A DNA stretch of 64,000 nucleotides from Pseudorasbora parva (GCF_024679245.1 NC_090188.1:39797992-39861991), one strand, 5' to 3'. Positions 1 through 18,102 are shown, counted from the first letter of the stretch. The notes: generated by a model not told the origin, from the letters alone. Numbers and translations: made by a program.

Positions 1-312
1 TGATGCGGCAGACAAACTGTCACAGCATGTCACAACATGATTGAAAGTCAGCAAATGTAAACCCCAGATTTACATAAATCGATAAAATTAGATAACGTCT
101 CATGTAAACAGTCCACTGAATCTTTCAATCGTAATGACAAAGTGGATGTAAAAGTGGCTTATGATTAGACGGTTTGTTTTTTATTTTATTGTTTGCCATC
201 TCATCCAATAGAGGGCGCTCTAAACGTATTGTAGCGTTTATTTCCGAATATATTCGAATACATTGCTTGATATTTGATATCCGTTTGAATTAGATTTTTC
301 TCAAAAATGCCA

Positions 313-506
313 GCCCTAAGGCCAACCGGCAGTTCCTTCGATAAAAACCCAATTGGATTTTACCATAGGCTTTTGGATTATCACCAAAAAAAAAACAGCT
401 CTGTGATCAACAAAAGGTTGATAATATTTGCATGTTTTGTCCATCAAGATAATTAGCACAGATGAACACAACTTTTATTAATTTTGAAGCCTAAATGCAG
501 TCGCCA
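313..506 (+). repeat. dispersed repeat, copy 1 (second copy at 12464-12635)
   Basis: This stretch shares the order of short blocks ggaagttcc/ggcagttcc, aaaaacc(c)aat, ggatttt-cca, ggcttttgg, and tttgaagcctaaat with 12464-12635. The copies are diverged and no terminal inverted repeats are obvious. The family is not named. Confidence 0.45.
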
Positions 507-1029
507 GAAGTAAAAAGCTAAAGGAAGGCTATAAACGGCCTACACCATGTTCGTTCTACTTCAGCGTCACCATCCCTAAGGTTGCCAAAATTCTTTCAGT
601 TTTTATCTCAAAATATTTTTTCAAATTTTTTTGAGTTAAGGTCCTTTCACACTGGATGTGATTTTTACACGTGAATAATTTGTACAATGGTTTCATTTTT
701 TGATCAGCTGCTTGTTCTATACTGAACACAATGTGCTGGGGTGAGAACAATTATTTTTTCCGCTTCAATGCCGTTCTTTTTTAACTCTCGCAGCGACAGA
801 AAAGGCTTCAACTAATCACATACAAGAAAATAAAGGTGATGAAATGTCCAGTAGATGTCATTAGCTTTTCAGTCAACATTAACCTTTGCCAGGTATCGCA
901 TGTCTCCTGTGGTGTACATGCAAGGCTCTGTAGACTACAGACAACGATAACAACCTTTTGAGAAACCTAATTGGCTCAGCGACTATGGAAAGTGAATGTG
1001 TTTCCGTCAGTACGACTGTGACACTTGAA

Positions 1030-1196
1030 TGTTTACATTGTGACTGAACTGGAAACAGCTGCTCTGAATCGATTGGTTCCCTGAAGTGTGTGGTTTGTCT
1101 CGTCAGATGCGGTGCTGCGGTCTGGAGGAGCTCCTCAAACTGTCCCACGGACATTCGGAAGTAAGTGCAGAACCGGCCATGATAAAGTTTTAGCAC
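1030..1196 (-). mobile_element. PIF/Harbinger transposase (HARBI1-like) N-terminal relic
   Basis: The minus strand encodes FCTYFRMSVGQFEELLQ, then APHLTRQTTHFREPI. This matches the conserved start of HARBI1-like nucleases (Y-F-R-M-S, then F-x-x-L-L, then I-x-R-x-x-T-x-x-R-x-P-I). No DDE domain follows, so only a fragment remains. Confidence 0.6.
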
Positions 1197-2126
1197 CTGT
1201 ACAAGATTAGCATGCTCCGTTTGGGTGCACCCAAAACCTTATCGAAAATGAAAAGCTCATCTTCACTGGACGATGAGGCATCTAGGTTTACTCAGCTGTC
1301 ACCCGAATGTTTTTTAATGACAAATTCTCAAAATTGTCAATAAAAAGCAAGTATCCAAGTAAACATAGTTGGTTATGTGTTAAGTGAGTGTGAACAGTTG
1401 ATAAAGTGTGTATCAGTATATCAGATCTGTGCATTCACTCTTAAAGTGACAGCAGCCTAATATTCCTGCTGCTGTCTGTTTTTTATGTTAATAAAACAAC
1501 AAAAGCACTCGCTGCTTTAAACCTTTGTAACTTTATGATGGGTTAATTAATAAGGATGTTTAATACAGTGAAGAGTATGCGGTTATTTGTATTTATTTGA
1601 GCTTTTGCTTGTAATTTGATGATTTGCTCTTATTTTATTACTGAGAGTTTACTTGTCTTTAATGTTTTAAATGTTGTAGTTATGCTAGTAGTTTTAGATG
1701 TGGTATGGAAATTGGAATAGAGAATTGTGAATCTTCACTGATATTTAAAATGTTGGTGTCATAACTGTTTCATGGTCGGTAAAAAATATTTACGGTAAAA
1801 TATTTAAAAATATTAATGATTTTCTTAAGTCACCGGCCATTGGCAGGTAAAGAGAGAGTTTCATTTTTCCTGAAAGTTAATGTGTGCTCTATAAGTGCAA
1901 ATTAACAGATAATATCCTAGTAATATGTATGATCATAAGCAACTAGTTCACAGTGAGAATCGGACCCTAGTGTTACCATGGATTGGTTATCCGTTAAAAT
2001 CCCACTTCCAGTCTGGACAAGTTTGACTGAATTTGCTTTTCGCGATTTTAAAAATAATGCTTGCACGTGTTTTTAGTTGAACCGTTTTGTGCAATAACAG
2101 TAAAAAGGTTATTGTCGTTTTTTCAG

Positions 2127-2671
2127 AGGTGGAGTTTAAAGATGTAAAGAATGCCATCACCTCAAGTGCTGTCGATGTTAAAAAAGTAGAGCATGTGTCA
2201 CAAGATTTTGAAGATGGAGGTAGGGTTTCACCTTTCTCTTCTCTGGTGTTATTTATTTCGCTACTTCCATATTTCTTTTTAGATTTGCAATGTTAATGTT
2301 ATCTTATACTGTTATAATCTAAATGGATATTAGCAAATCAACTATGTGCATGGAAAACATGTTTAATGTCAATTTGTATTACTCCTTAGAAGATTTTGAT
2401 CATGACATGAAACTGGCTTTGTCCTTGAGTGCGGAGGAGGCCAAGAAATCAAAAGAGTTGGATATTGGTGGGTCATCATGATTATTTATATATATTATTA
2501 ATTAATTAATTAATAATAATAATAATATTAAAATATATATATACATACACACACACACACACACGTTTGTTTTTGTGACATATGGGGACATTCCATAGGC
2601 GTAATAGTTTTTATACCGTACAAACCGTATTTTCTATCCCCTTACACTGCCCCTGCCCCTAAACCTACCCA

Positions 2672-2769
<98 letters not shown>

Positions 2770-2962
2770 CCCCTAAACCTACCCATCACAGGAAACATTC
2801 TGCATTTTGACTTTCTAAAAAAAACTCCTCCTGTATGATTTGTAAGCCTTTTGAAAAGTGGGGACATGGCCAGTGTCCTCATATTTCACCCTCTCCTGTA
2901 ATACCTGTGTCATCATACCCATGGCATTATACACATTTGTGTCCTCATGCCACAAAAACATG

Positions 2963-3036
<74 letters not shown>

Positions 3037-5699
3037 ATAAATATAATTTTAAGGGTTGAGTTTATGAAATGCAAACAGTTATTATTAAATAAATTCTGAT
3101 CAATTCTACTTGTAATAGCGATTGAAAACATGTTGTATCGGATGTTTTTCTTAATAGGTCTTTTGAGAAATTAAATAAAAATCAATACAATTTTCCTTAA
3201 TGTTATTTTAGATCACATAAAGCTAAAAGGAATGTTTCAGGGCCACCTACACATTCGAAACAAATAATAGGCTAGGCCTAAAGCATACAAATGTCTTACC
3301 CACTGACCAAACATACGAAGAAAAAAAAATTCAAACCAGAAAATCTTAGGCTATATTAAAAGAAAATGTCTTTTTTTCGTTTTGGTTTTGTTAAACAGAA
3401 ATAAGTAGCTGTTTTCTTTTTCAGAATTAATCAATTGAATAAATGACAGATAGAGATGCTGCACAACTTTCCATTTCTGACACTCTTGTCATCAAAAAGG
3501 AGAAAGTGTTATTTTAAAGGTGCACTATGCAACTTTCCGGTCACTGGAGGGCGCCTATTCTAAACAAAGGCGTAGATTGATGACGCAAAGTGTGAGCGCA
3601 GCATCTTGGGACATGTGAGCTTCTCCTCACAGCCGGTGGAAAATAGGACTCGGGCAGAAATCATGTTCATGCGGTTATTAACGTTACTGTAGTGAAGCAG
3701 AGCAGGAGCGAGTGTTGTGGAGCTGAGCACGGCTGCTGGAGCGATTGTTAAACACACGGCTCGCGAGCACCGGGACTTTTATTATGACGGGACGGGAGAC
3801 AGTCGCCGGGCGCCTGCACTGATCCGCTCTTCCGGTTATGATTTTGAGGTAATGGAGCTCTGTTTATCATATTAGATACATTTAAGTGTGTTGAAAATAA
3901 TGTTATGACGTTACTCTGTGCGTTCACTCGTTCACACTGCTAAGAGTAAAGCGCTCCTGCCAAATAAAAGCCGAAACCGAGGGTAGCGCAGATATGACGC
4001 AATTGACAGGCGACTCCCTCAAACGCTATGCTGAAACGTCCCGGTCCTTAGCTAAAATAGCAATTTTCTCACAATTTACAAATAGTTGGAAACATCTGGG
4101 ATATTGTAGGTACTCAACTGAACAAAATATATAACACCGGCCTAGTGGTTTTTGGATATTTTACTGCAAAAATACTACATAGTGCACCTTTAAATAACAG
4201 GTAGCCACTGCTCTTACTATTCTGCTAAATGTTTAGGCTAATATGCTCGTAGCTATATGCGATTCCGCTGGAGATGTCATCGTCTATAATTCAATGTATA
4301 ATATTTTAAAAACAGAAGAAGCACAAATGAAAATGTAACCAGCACAAACGATTGAGACTATTTTGCCGACGGTTTGCGCTGGGTGGGGGGACAACTTCAC
4401 ACAGGTCCTGAACCACACTAAGCAGTTTCGAGCCAGTGGTAAAATCAAATATTCACATGCTTATAACTTTGGATTTAGTTGAATTATTTTCACAAGAGTT
4501 TCCCAATTTCTGGCCGAGTCCAGCGATACCAAACATGCTAGTTTCCCTAAATTTGACACCTTTGTGTGTGAGGACCCATAAGAGCAGCGGTGCGACTGTT
4601 CCACTCGGTGCCGCTACAGCTGAACAAATCCTGAAATCGGCTCTAACTACAGTACCGTCGGTCTTCAAAACTGACCGGCAGTGTCTTCATCTCAGTTGCT
4701 ATCATAGTCTATGATGATATTGGTGTACCTTGAAAAACATGGTCGCCATTTTAATTACAAAATGAAAGATCCAAAGCTGTAACTACGATAGTTTTGCTTA
4801 TTGCTATATTTAACGACTGCTTTGGCATATCGTTACAAAACTCGGCACCATGCTCTGAAGTACTCACTACGTTTCAGGGCAGTGCCCACTTGTGGTCAAA
4901 CATCGTAAGGACATTATATTATAAGCAATTACATCTCATTACAACTCAATGTATTAAGGGTTTTTTCAACCTTTTCTATTTTTTATTTGTCTCTTTAAAT
5001 TGTTGTATTTGTGCTTTCGCTTATTTATTTTGCTTTAATGCTTATTGCTTTTTTATTGGTAAATGTAGTTCAACCATTCAAATAAATCCTTCCTTGTTCT
5101 GTGTAAGATTGATATTACAACAAAATGGGACAAAATATCATGATCAATTATCTGTATGGCAATACATATGGCAGTTTTCAAAAATGGTATCAAATATCGA
5201 TATTTTTAAAGATATCGAAGTTCCAGTATCGTGACAACACTATTCGGTACTAAAGGAAGGTGTGTTATTTCTGAGGCGTGTGTATTTCTGCTGTGTGTGT
5301 GGGTGTGTGTATGTGTGTGTGTGTCGGAGGCTGTTCTTTCATTAATCAGATGTTTATTTTGCCAGCTTTGCATGCATGAAGAGTGTTATCATTGCGGGTA
5401 TGTTTCATTTTCCCGAATCTCGGTCTCGGTGACATTTATTGTGATACATGAGGTTTTAGGAGGGTCTCAGGAGCACATGCGGTTCTGGGTTTGGGTGTGA
5501 CCGCACAGATGTTGAATTTGTCAAGTTGAGCTTTGTGTCACGGCAGCATCATGATGTTAGAATGACGAATCACTGACTGGGAGAATAACACATCGGATTG
5601 ATCCATGCATTAGTTTTTATAACGAGATAACTGATCTGATGTTTTTCTCATTTTGCAGAGCTGGAAGAAGCCTTGAAAAGAAGCTTACAGGAGTTTTGA
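2127..5699 (+). CDS. znf451: znf451 C-terminal exons (tandem UIM protein, 5' part outside or unseen)
   Basis: Three exons join in frame: 2127-2219, 2390-2467 and 5659-5699 (TGA at 5697-5699). All visible introns are phase 1, with AG acceptors and GT donors (gtaggg, gtgggt). The joined tail reads EVEFKDVKNAI..., then EDFDHDMKLALSLSAEEAKK, then ELEEALKRSLQEF-stop. That gives two ubiquitin-interacting motifs back to back, each with the acidic stretch and the Ala-x-x-x-Ser core. I do not recognise the sequence itself as a named protein. The name rests on the UIM tail and on position: in human, ZNF451 (a SUMO E3/E4 ligase with zinc fingers and UIMs) lies just upstream of BAG2 in the same orientation. 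UIMs bind ubiquitin chains; here they would act in the nucleus. Zinc-finger exons are not visible in 1-2126, so the rest lies to the left. The last intron (3.2 kb) holds a CA-repeat module and a 680-bp TTAA element. Confidence 0.65.
2540..3030 (+). repeat. CA-microsatellite-flanked repeat module, copy 1
   Basis: A unique core (gacatatggggacattcc, accctaaacctacccatcac, aggaaacattctgcattt, gtggggacatggccagtgtc, cctcatatttcacc) is interrupted and bounded by (CA)n at 2673-2768 and 2964-3026. The same core with the same (CA)n positions recurs at 38747-39200. It is a dispersed repeat that carries microsatellites with it. Confidence 0.65.
2673..2768 (+). repeat. (CA)n microsatellite
   Basis: About 48 uninterrupted CA units lie inside the module at 2540-3030. 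Open reading frames of alternating Cys-Val or Thr-His over it are artefacts. Confidence 0.95.
3514..4193 (+). mobile_element. 680-bp TTAA-bounded element, full-length copy
   Basis: TTAA flanks both ends (3514-3517, 4190-4193). The termini are inverted repeats, AAAGGTGCACTATG at left and CATAGTGCACCTTT at right. At least four more copies are present (32580-34270, 34882-35430, 57836-59136, 60163-60852). No transposase is encoded. A TTAA target is typical of piggyBac and Kolobok DNA transposons, so this is a non-autonomous element of one of those groups. It lies in the last znf451 intron. Confidence 0.8.
4194..5658 (+). other. remainder of last znf451 intron
   Basis: No exon is supported. Open frames at 4436-4714 and 4794-5234 have no family resemblance. 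A short (TG)n tract lies at about 5294-5323. Confidence 0.4.
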
Positions 5700-5775
5700 T
5701 TTTCCAACGTCGTCCATGCACTGTAGTCGTTAAACGTGTATTTCTTTTCTTTTCTGTGTTTTTCTTTTAAGTTTA

Positions 5776-5781
5776 AATAAA
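5776..5781 (+). promoter_or_regulatory. poly(A) signal AATAAA of the znf451 gene
   Basis: A canonical AATAAA lies 77 bases after the stop codon at 5697-5699, followed by TG/T-rich sequence. It implies a very short 3' UTR and gives an independent reason to accept the third exon as terminal. Confidence 0.6.
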
Positions 5782-11859
<6,078 letters not shown>

Positions 11860-13247
11860 AGTGCCTGCCCGCGTTTCAGCCGTACTATTTTTCCCATAGG
11901 GATTTTTAAAAAGAAGTTCAGATAATGATGCATCAATGTCCAAACGGATCTTTATAAAAATTCACATTATTGTTGCAGATGAACTATAACACGGATAACA
12001 TTACGTAATATATTTAACACATTTTGATTATTATTCACTCGAACCCTTTATTAAACCTCTCTATTTAACTGCCAGTCACGAACACCCACCATGTTTGTAG
12101 TTTTTAACACTTTTTACTCATGTTTGTAGTTCTGAACCGAATCCTCCTCCAAAGTGCAAGAGTGCATGGATCCACACTTGGAAAAATTACCAGAAAATGT
12201 ACTTTTGACGTACTCTTTTCAACATACTATGCTCTGGGACACTTCTAATCTCACATACCATCTCGGATAGATTGTATGGACATTGGGACGCAGGGTGATT
12301 CGTTCAGCAATGAAACGAGTCAACTCTTTACGAGTGAGTCATTGAATCATTCACTCAAAAAAAATTAAAATTACTAAAAAAAAACAAGTTTGAATTGACT
12401 GCAGCAATTAAAATTTTGTCAGAAACTCTAGTAAATGACGTTATTAACAAAGGGACACAGGGTTATTTTTGTAGGACAACCTGGAAGTTCCCTCAACAAA
12501 AACCTAATAGGATTTTTCCATTGGCTTTTTTTTTTGTTTAGTGCCAAAAAAAGGTTGGGGACTAACAAAAGTTTATAAAACTCCACTTATGTAGTAAAAT
12601 GTTATGAATTTTGAAGCCTAAATCCAATCGGCTAAACGCAGGATATTCACCTTTTCCTATGCCCCATGATGCTTTGGTCAAATTATGGGAGTGACTTTTG
12701 TTAAGCTGTGAACGATCAGCGAAAGGTTATCTCTAATGCGCAATAATAACGATTTTCAAAAATTGGGATCAATGAGATAGTTATTCCACTCACCCTTGAA
12801 CCATTAACACATTACTAGAACAGACCATGAATATGTCCGAATAAAATGTGGAAATATTTATATAGCTTGTGTTCACCATAGACCTTCTGCAACAGAAAAA
12901 ACCGAGCAGAAAAAGAGCACTTCAAATGCCCAAATAAAACAAAAGCAAAGTCTGAATCTGAAATCGCTCCTAGGGCACTATCTGAGGGGACAGCCATTTG
13001 CAGTGGTGTCTGAAACCATAGTGGACGTCTATCCCATAATGCACCACGATAATGCGCGTACAGCTGATGTACAGACTGCTGTCTGATGCACTCACTGGTT
13101 TTTTTATGCACTCCTTCAAGTGAACCATATTACTTGACTAACATAGGAAATAGTGAATGAGGGTTTAGTGTGTGCAACTTGCACACACAAAAAAATGCGC
13201 GCACACACACGCACACATACTCCCTCTCTCACACACTCTCACTCTCG

Positions 13248-13279
<32 letters not shown>

Positions 13280-13776
13280 TATGTAAAGTTGTTGTTAAAT
13301 TATTTACCACTGATAGTCTCTCGGTCACATGCATATTTATTTATCATTTACTTTTAACTTACAGAACAAAGCTGCACTGATCATAACCTTGTGTTATAAT
13401 GACCGCTATGTTGGACTCTGACCCCTGACAGTTTCTTATGTTGTAGTTTTATTAGCCAGCGTGGTTCTGTTCAGATCCGGCTTTCCAGCTGAAGCTCACG
13501 AATATGATTTCTCTGGTGTGTGTTTGTGTATTTTTAGCGCAGCTGCTCGTGGCTTTCCTGCTTACTCTCTACATTCTAATTAGAACGCCGGACTCTCGGC
13601 TCGCTGGGAATCTCACATGAGGACGTCAGGCTTTATAGAGTTAAACTGGCCAGTGCAGTGATGCACCTTTAAGGGCTCTCAGGGGCAGTTTACGTGACAC
13701 CGTTTTCAACTAAAGGGGTTTTGGGGGGCCTAAAAACACAAACTTTTGAAAACAGGTTTCAAAGTGCAACCCTGCG
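11860..13776 (+). other. bag2 3' UTR and spacer
   Basis: The bag2 3' UTR must occupy the first few hundred bases; poly(A) candidates are at 12050 and 12840. A dispersed repeat copy lies at 12464-12635. A mixed CA/CT microsatellite lies at about 13199-13277. Nothing else is recognisable. Confidence 0.4.
12464..12635 (+). repeat. dispersed repeat, copy 2
   Basis: This is a diverged copy of the repeat at 313-506, with the shared blocks in the same order and orientation. Confidence 0.45.
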
Positions 13777-14299
13777 CTCGCCTGACAAGCCGGACCCACA
13801 TCAAGATGTTTGGTCTGGAAACTCACCATTAACAGCTCAATCCGAGGGGCGGATGAACGGTTGTCTGTCAAACTCCCTCTGCACGCGATAGGATAGCGCT
13901 ACACCAACCAGAGCAACGAAGGTGAAGCAGAACTCGCTGATAGATTAAACATTCGCCGTATCCGGTCGGCAAAACTCCGAACACATCTTCCCTTTTTAAG
14001 AATGACTTCAGTGCCGTTCTTTGTTCTTTTCTCAGAGAAAAGCTTAACTCCAAGTCTTCCAGAGTCGCAGTCAAAGCTGATTCGAAAGACCGCCGTTCGC
14101 CAGTTTCTGTGTTTACTAGAACCACGCAAACGCAACTCAGCCGTCGTCATTATGGCCCCGCCCACCGACTCTATACACGATGTGATTGGTCCGGCAAGAG
14201 TAAGGCAATTACAGCTCAGAACTGTATTGAGAGTTGCTAGACGACACTCGTGGCAGATTAGATTTGCTGCCGCTAGGGTCCGTCTAGATTTCTAGGCTA
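13777..14299 (-). mobile_element. non-autonomous element carrying a RecQ-like helicase N-terminus, copy 1
   Basis: The ends are gcctgacaagccggaccc and, inverted at the right, ctagatttctaggcta. A second copy at 43973-44490 is about 90% identical over its whole length. The minus strand is open for a helicase start: LSFSLRKEQRTALKSFLK, then EDVFGVLPTGYGE and CLIYQ. This matches the Q-motif and Walker A region of RecQ-family DNA helicases (LPTGYGKS). The lysine is Glu here. The rest of the helicase is absent, so this is a deletion derivative of a larger helicase-carrying transposon. The superfamily is not assigned. Confidence 0.65.
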
Positions 14300-14647
14300 C
14301 CTGAGTGTCTCAAATGAAGAACCCCAGAGGGTAATTGTGTAGTTAAATCTAACAGCTGATTGGTTGATTGTAATCCATTACATCCATTTCTATTAAAGTC
14401 ATGTGACACTATCAAGATGAATTTGTTCTGAGGTCTTGTCATATTTTATTTCCATTTATAAGATTGACACATAAAAAAAACACAAAGTCAAACGACTACA
14501 ATTGATTCTTTATTTTGTCATTTTGAACAACCACCCAACAACCCAAAAACAGAACGGAGCGATCGATCACCTGTGGAATCATGTGACTTTAAAACAATCA
14601 CTTCAAATGACAGAAAACCCGCAGGTAGTGATGGAGCTGGGATACTC

Positions 14648-15307
14648 TTAAAGGGTTAGTTCAACCAAAAAGGAAAATTATTTGATTAATTCCTCACCCT
14701 CACATTGAAAGCTGAGAAAGGCTTCAGAAAGGCCTCCGTTGGCATTCAGTCCATTCCCACTCACAAGACCCATAAAGGCACTAAAGACGACGATAGAAAG
14801 TCCATCTCACTACAGTGGCTGAACAATCATTTTACAATACGATGAAAAAAGTTATTGTGCGCACAAAAATCAAAATGACGACTTTATCCACCAAGTTATT
14901 GACGTGAACTCGACGCATGCGCGAGAATATGACGCAGCTCCACCGTTCATGACCCGAAAGAGGAGGAGCGCCGCTATCACGTGAGTTCACGTCTGAGACC
15001 TACGCGGAAGGGATAAAGTCAATATTTAGATTTTTTTTTGCGCACAAATACTATTTTCGTCGCATTGTAACATTATTGTTCAGCCACTGTAGTGAGATTG
15101 ACTTTGTATCGACGTCTTTAGTGCCTTTATGGGTCTTGTGAGTGGGAATGTACTGAATGCCAACGGAGGCCTTTCTGAAGCCTTTCTCAGCTTTCAACAA
15201 AAATATCTTCATTTGCGTTCTGAAGATGAACGAAGGCGGGTGTCCAACGACATGAGGGCGAATAATTAATGAAATAATTTTCATTTTTGGGTGAACTAAC
15301 CCTTTAA
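14648..15307 (+). mobile_element. TTAA-bounded long inverted repeat (GGGTTAGTTCACCC family)
   Basis: TTAA lies at 14648-14651 and 15304-15307. The arms are inverted copies over about 200 bases (aaagggttagttcaacc at left, gggtgaactaaccctttaa at right; ctgagaaaggcttcagaaag against ctttctgaagcctttctcag). No coding capacity is seen. Related copies lie at 41737-41880 (left part) and 56417-56965. Confidence 0.8.
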
Positions 15308-16138
15308 TATCTGCTAGAAGTCATCGATGCATTAGTAGAAAGAAGACTGTGGGAAACTAAAACCATCCTTCCTGTTTATTTCAGATAAGCTATAGCAATA
15401 ACATGAGGGATTCTCCCAGATCAATAAAGTGCCTTTAGTCCACTGTGAACGTCAGTAACGCCAGCTCTAGCGCTGTAAACATGAAGGCCGGCGTGGAGGA
15501 GTACCGTTTCCACATTCAAACATCAATGCAAGGCATGCGTTTCATAATTAAATACAATCAATCAAAAGTTAAGCCACGTGGAACGAAGAAACCTGCGGAA
15601 AACTGATCCATGTCCAGTCCATCAGAGATTAAACTGTGGAAAGGTTCTCAGTGAGGGAATGTCGGGCTGATGGATCCACATTTAGTAAAACATTTAGCAC
15701 ATTAATCTTCAAAAACATCAGTTCAAATGATTTCTGCTGTCACTTTCCAATGGCTTCAGTGGTTAAGGCTCCGGAGCTTTGGGAGGCTAGTTTTAGTCAT
15801 AAATCCTCAAGGAATCTGAAACATGAACGTCTGTACATATATAAAGCCTAATGCCGTCTTAAACCGCTGAGGAATCAGTGATGATCTTCATAACCACTAC
15901 TCTGAGAACTACAGTTTTATGTTTATTGTAATGTCATGGTTGCGGGAGGATGCTGACAGTATCTCACTTATTAAATAAATGAGATATAAAAGAAATGAGT
16001 TTCATAATGCAAAAATATGTAAGCGATAACGTGTACTAGCAGTGAGAAGGGCTGGGCGACACGCTGGACGTTCACTACACATTCATGATCATTTATAGTT
16101 TGTCCTACAGAAGAGCGCTCGGTGCATCGGATACAAAC
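15308..16138 (+). other. spacer without recognised features
   Basis: Unique sequence; no exon, RNA gene or repeat is recognisable. The 71-residue open frame at 15636 has no supporting feature. Confidence 0.4.
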
Positions 16139-17056
16139 TTAAAGGACAACTCCGGTGAGAAATGACCCTAGGTGTAATTAAAAGATGGTTGCAGGGTAGA
16201 TCGTTCTCTGGGATGCGTTTTCATGAAAATCGAATGTAAAGAGTTTTATTTCTAAAAACAGATTCGCTTATAACGCTTGTCTATGGGGCAACGGGTAAGT
16301 GAAATTAAATCGCTAGTTAATACCACTAACAAGGCTCAGAATAGCCTCACACTAACACTGTAGCATAATGAGGGTCCCTACATGCAAACCGAAGCATTGA
16401 GAACTTTGTAAGTGAACAAACAGTTTAATAAGAAGATACTTTATCAACACAGTACATTACACGTTCACGGACAGCAGCCATCTTGGAAAACAGTCTCGAC
16501 TCATCGAGCCACGAGTGCTCTGCTAAGTGATGAACTGTGACTTGGAATCTCATATGGTCCGCTGTTTCCGGAAGAAAGCACTGAACGCAACAGAGAAAAT
16601 AAATAAATACAAATAAAAATGTCCATATTATTACATTTCACAAACTTAATTCCTATCGACCAGCTCACTTAGAACAGCGCTCGTGGATCGATTCGTCGAG
16701 ACTATTTTCCAAGATGGCGCCTGTCCGTGAACGCGTTATGCACTGTCTTTATAAAGTATCTTCTTATTAAACTGTTTGTTCACTTACAATGTTCTCAATG
16801 CTTCGGTTTGCCTGTAGGGACTCTCATTATGCTCCCGTGTTAGTCTGAGGCTATTTTGAGCCTTGTTAGTGGTATTAACTAGCGATTTAATTTCACGTAC
16901 CCTGTGCCCCATAGACAAGCGTTATAAGCTAATCTGTTTTTAGAGATAAAACTCTTTACATTCGATTTTCATGAAAACGCATCCCAGAGAACGATCTACT
17001 CCGTAACCGTCTGTTAATTACCCCTAGGGTCATTTCTCACCGGAGTTGTCCTTTAA
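16139..17056 (+). mobile_element. TTAA-bounded long inverted repeat (AAAGGACAACTCCGG family)
   Basis: TTAA lies at 16139-16142 and 17053-17056. The arms are about 370 bases, near-perfect inverted copies (ggacaactccggtgagaaat against atttctcaccggagttgtcc; catcttggaaaa against ttttccaagatg). A loop of about 130 bases separates them. No transposase is encoded. If transcribed it would fold into a very long hairpin. Confidence 0.85.
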
Positions 17057-18102
17057 GAAACTGTAATTTATGAATAATAAGGCAGTGGTCACTGACCTCA
17101 CGGTAAATCTATATCTTTTACGTGGTATTTAAAACTTTAATATTGAAAACAAAAGCAATAGTTTGTCAGGATGGTCATTCATTTCTCAAGTATTGGATTG
17201 TTCAGTAAAACGATTAATAGATTAATACTAATAGAAGAATTACATAACCGACTGTTACTTGAATAGGTCAAAACTCAATTTTTCTAAACCTCTTTATAGT
17301 TTTTATAATGTTGTATTTCTGTTTTAGTTAGTATATCAGGTTAAGCTAAAGCTTCAAATAAATGTAAGTTTATTTAATTAACATTTATTTAATTTAAAGT
17401 AATGAATATTGTGTAATGGTTTTAGCTAACCATGGGCGTCGGAGCCATTGTGTGTGTGTGGGACAAGACCAACCCACTTTTTACGACCAACGATAGATAC
17501 TGAACCCACACACATTTATCGTCTCTAATTCAGCACGTTTACCTACCCCTAACCGATAAACACTTATTAAACACGTTAGACACTTTATTTCCACTTTCCT
17601 AATATTTTCTCCATTTTAATTGAAAATAAAAGCCTTTCTGATCTTATATGTGATGGGAAAAGGGAGTAGAGCGAGTTCGAGAAAAGGCAGATGCCATGCG
17701 TCTTACCCCTACACTATAGCCACGGTAAATAACTGTGATTTCCGCCATTTTGTCTGGCCCAATCAATCGTTTAGTAAACGGCGATATATTTGTATTTAAT
17801 GTAAATGACATCTAACGTTACTCCAGTAAAAAAAAATCTGAGACCGGACCCACCCACTGTGTATTTGCTTCCAACGCCCATGTAGTGTTCTATTATAACC
17901 CTGACACTTTAAAATAAAACTAGGCTAATGCTGTGGATGAAACTGATGAGAAAATAACTTATGATTAATAATACACCATCAGTGTTTGAAAAAGAAACTA
18001 TTATAAGAATATGATTGTTTTAAAATAGCTCGAGTGGATGAACGCCGCTAAAGTCAAGCGGTTTAATAGACTCAACCAAACACATCTCATATGAGATTAT
18101 TC
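17057..18102 (+). other. spacer without recognised features
   Basis: AT-rich unique sequence with no exon or repeat identified. Confidence 0.4.

Larger units (their letters stand above)
1..2126. other. region left of the visible znf451 exons
   Basis: No exon is recognisable here. It holds a dispersed repeat (313-506) and a Harbinger-type relic (about 1030-1196, minus strand); the rest is AT-rich sequence with no visible feature. It is presumably intronic or upstream sequence of znf451. Confidence 0.4.

Noticed and set aside
2634..3131. Several open frames of repeated Cys-Val or Thr-His
   Set aside because: They are translations of the (CA)n/(TG)n microsatellites on both strands; the same holds at 32230-32656 and 38656-39352.
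4794..5234. 146-residue plus-strand open frame in the last znf451 intron
   Set aside because: The composition is that of AT-rich non-coding DNA (many Phe, Tyr, Leu and Cys), without domain or codon signature.
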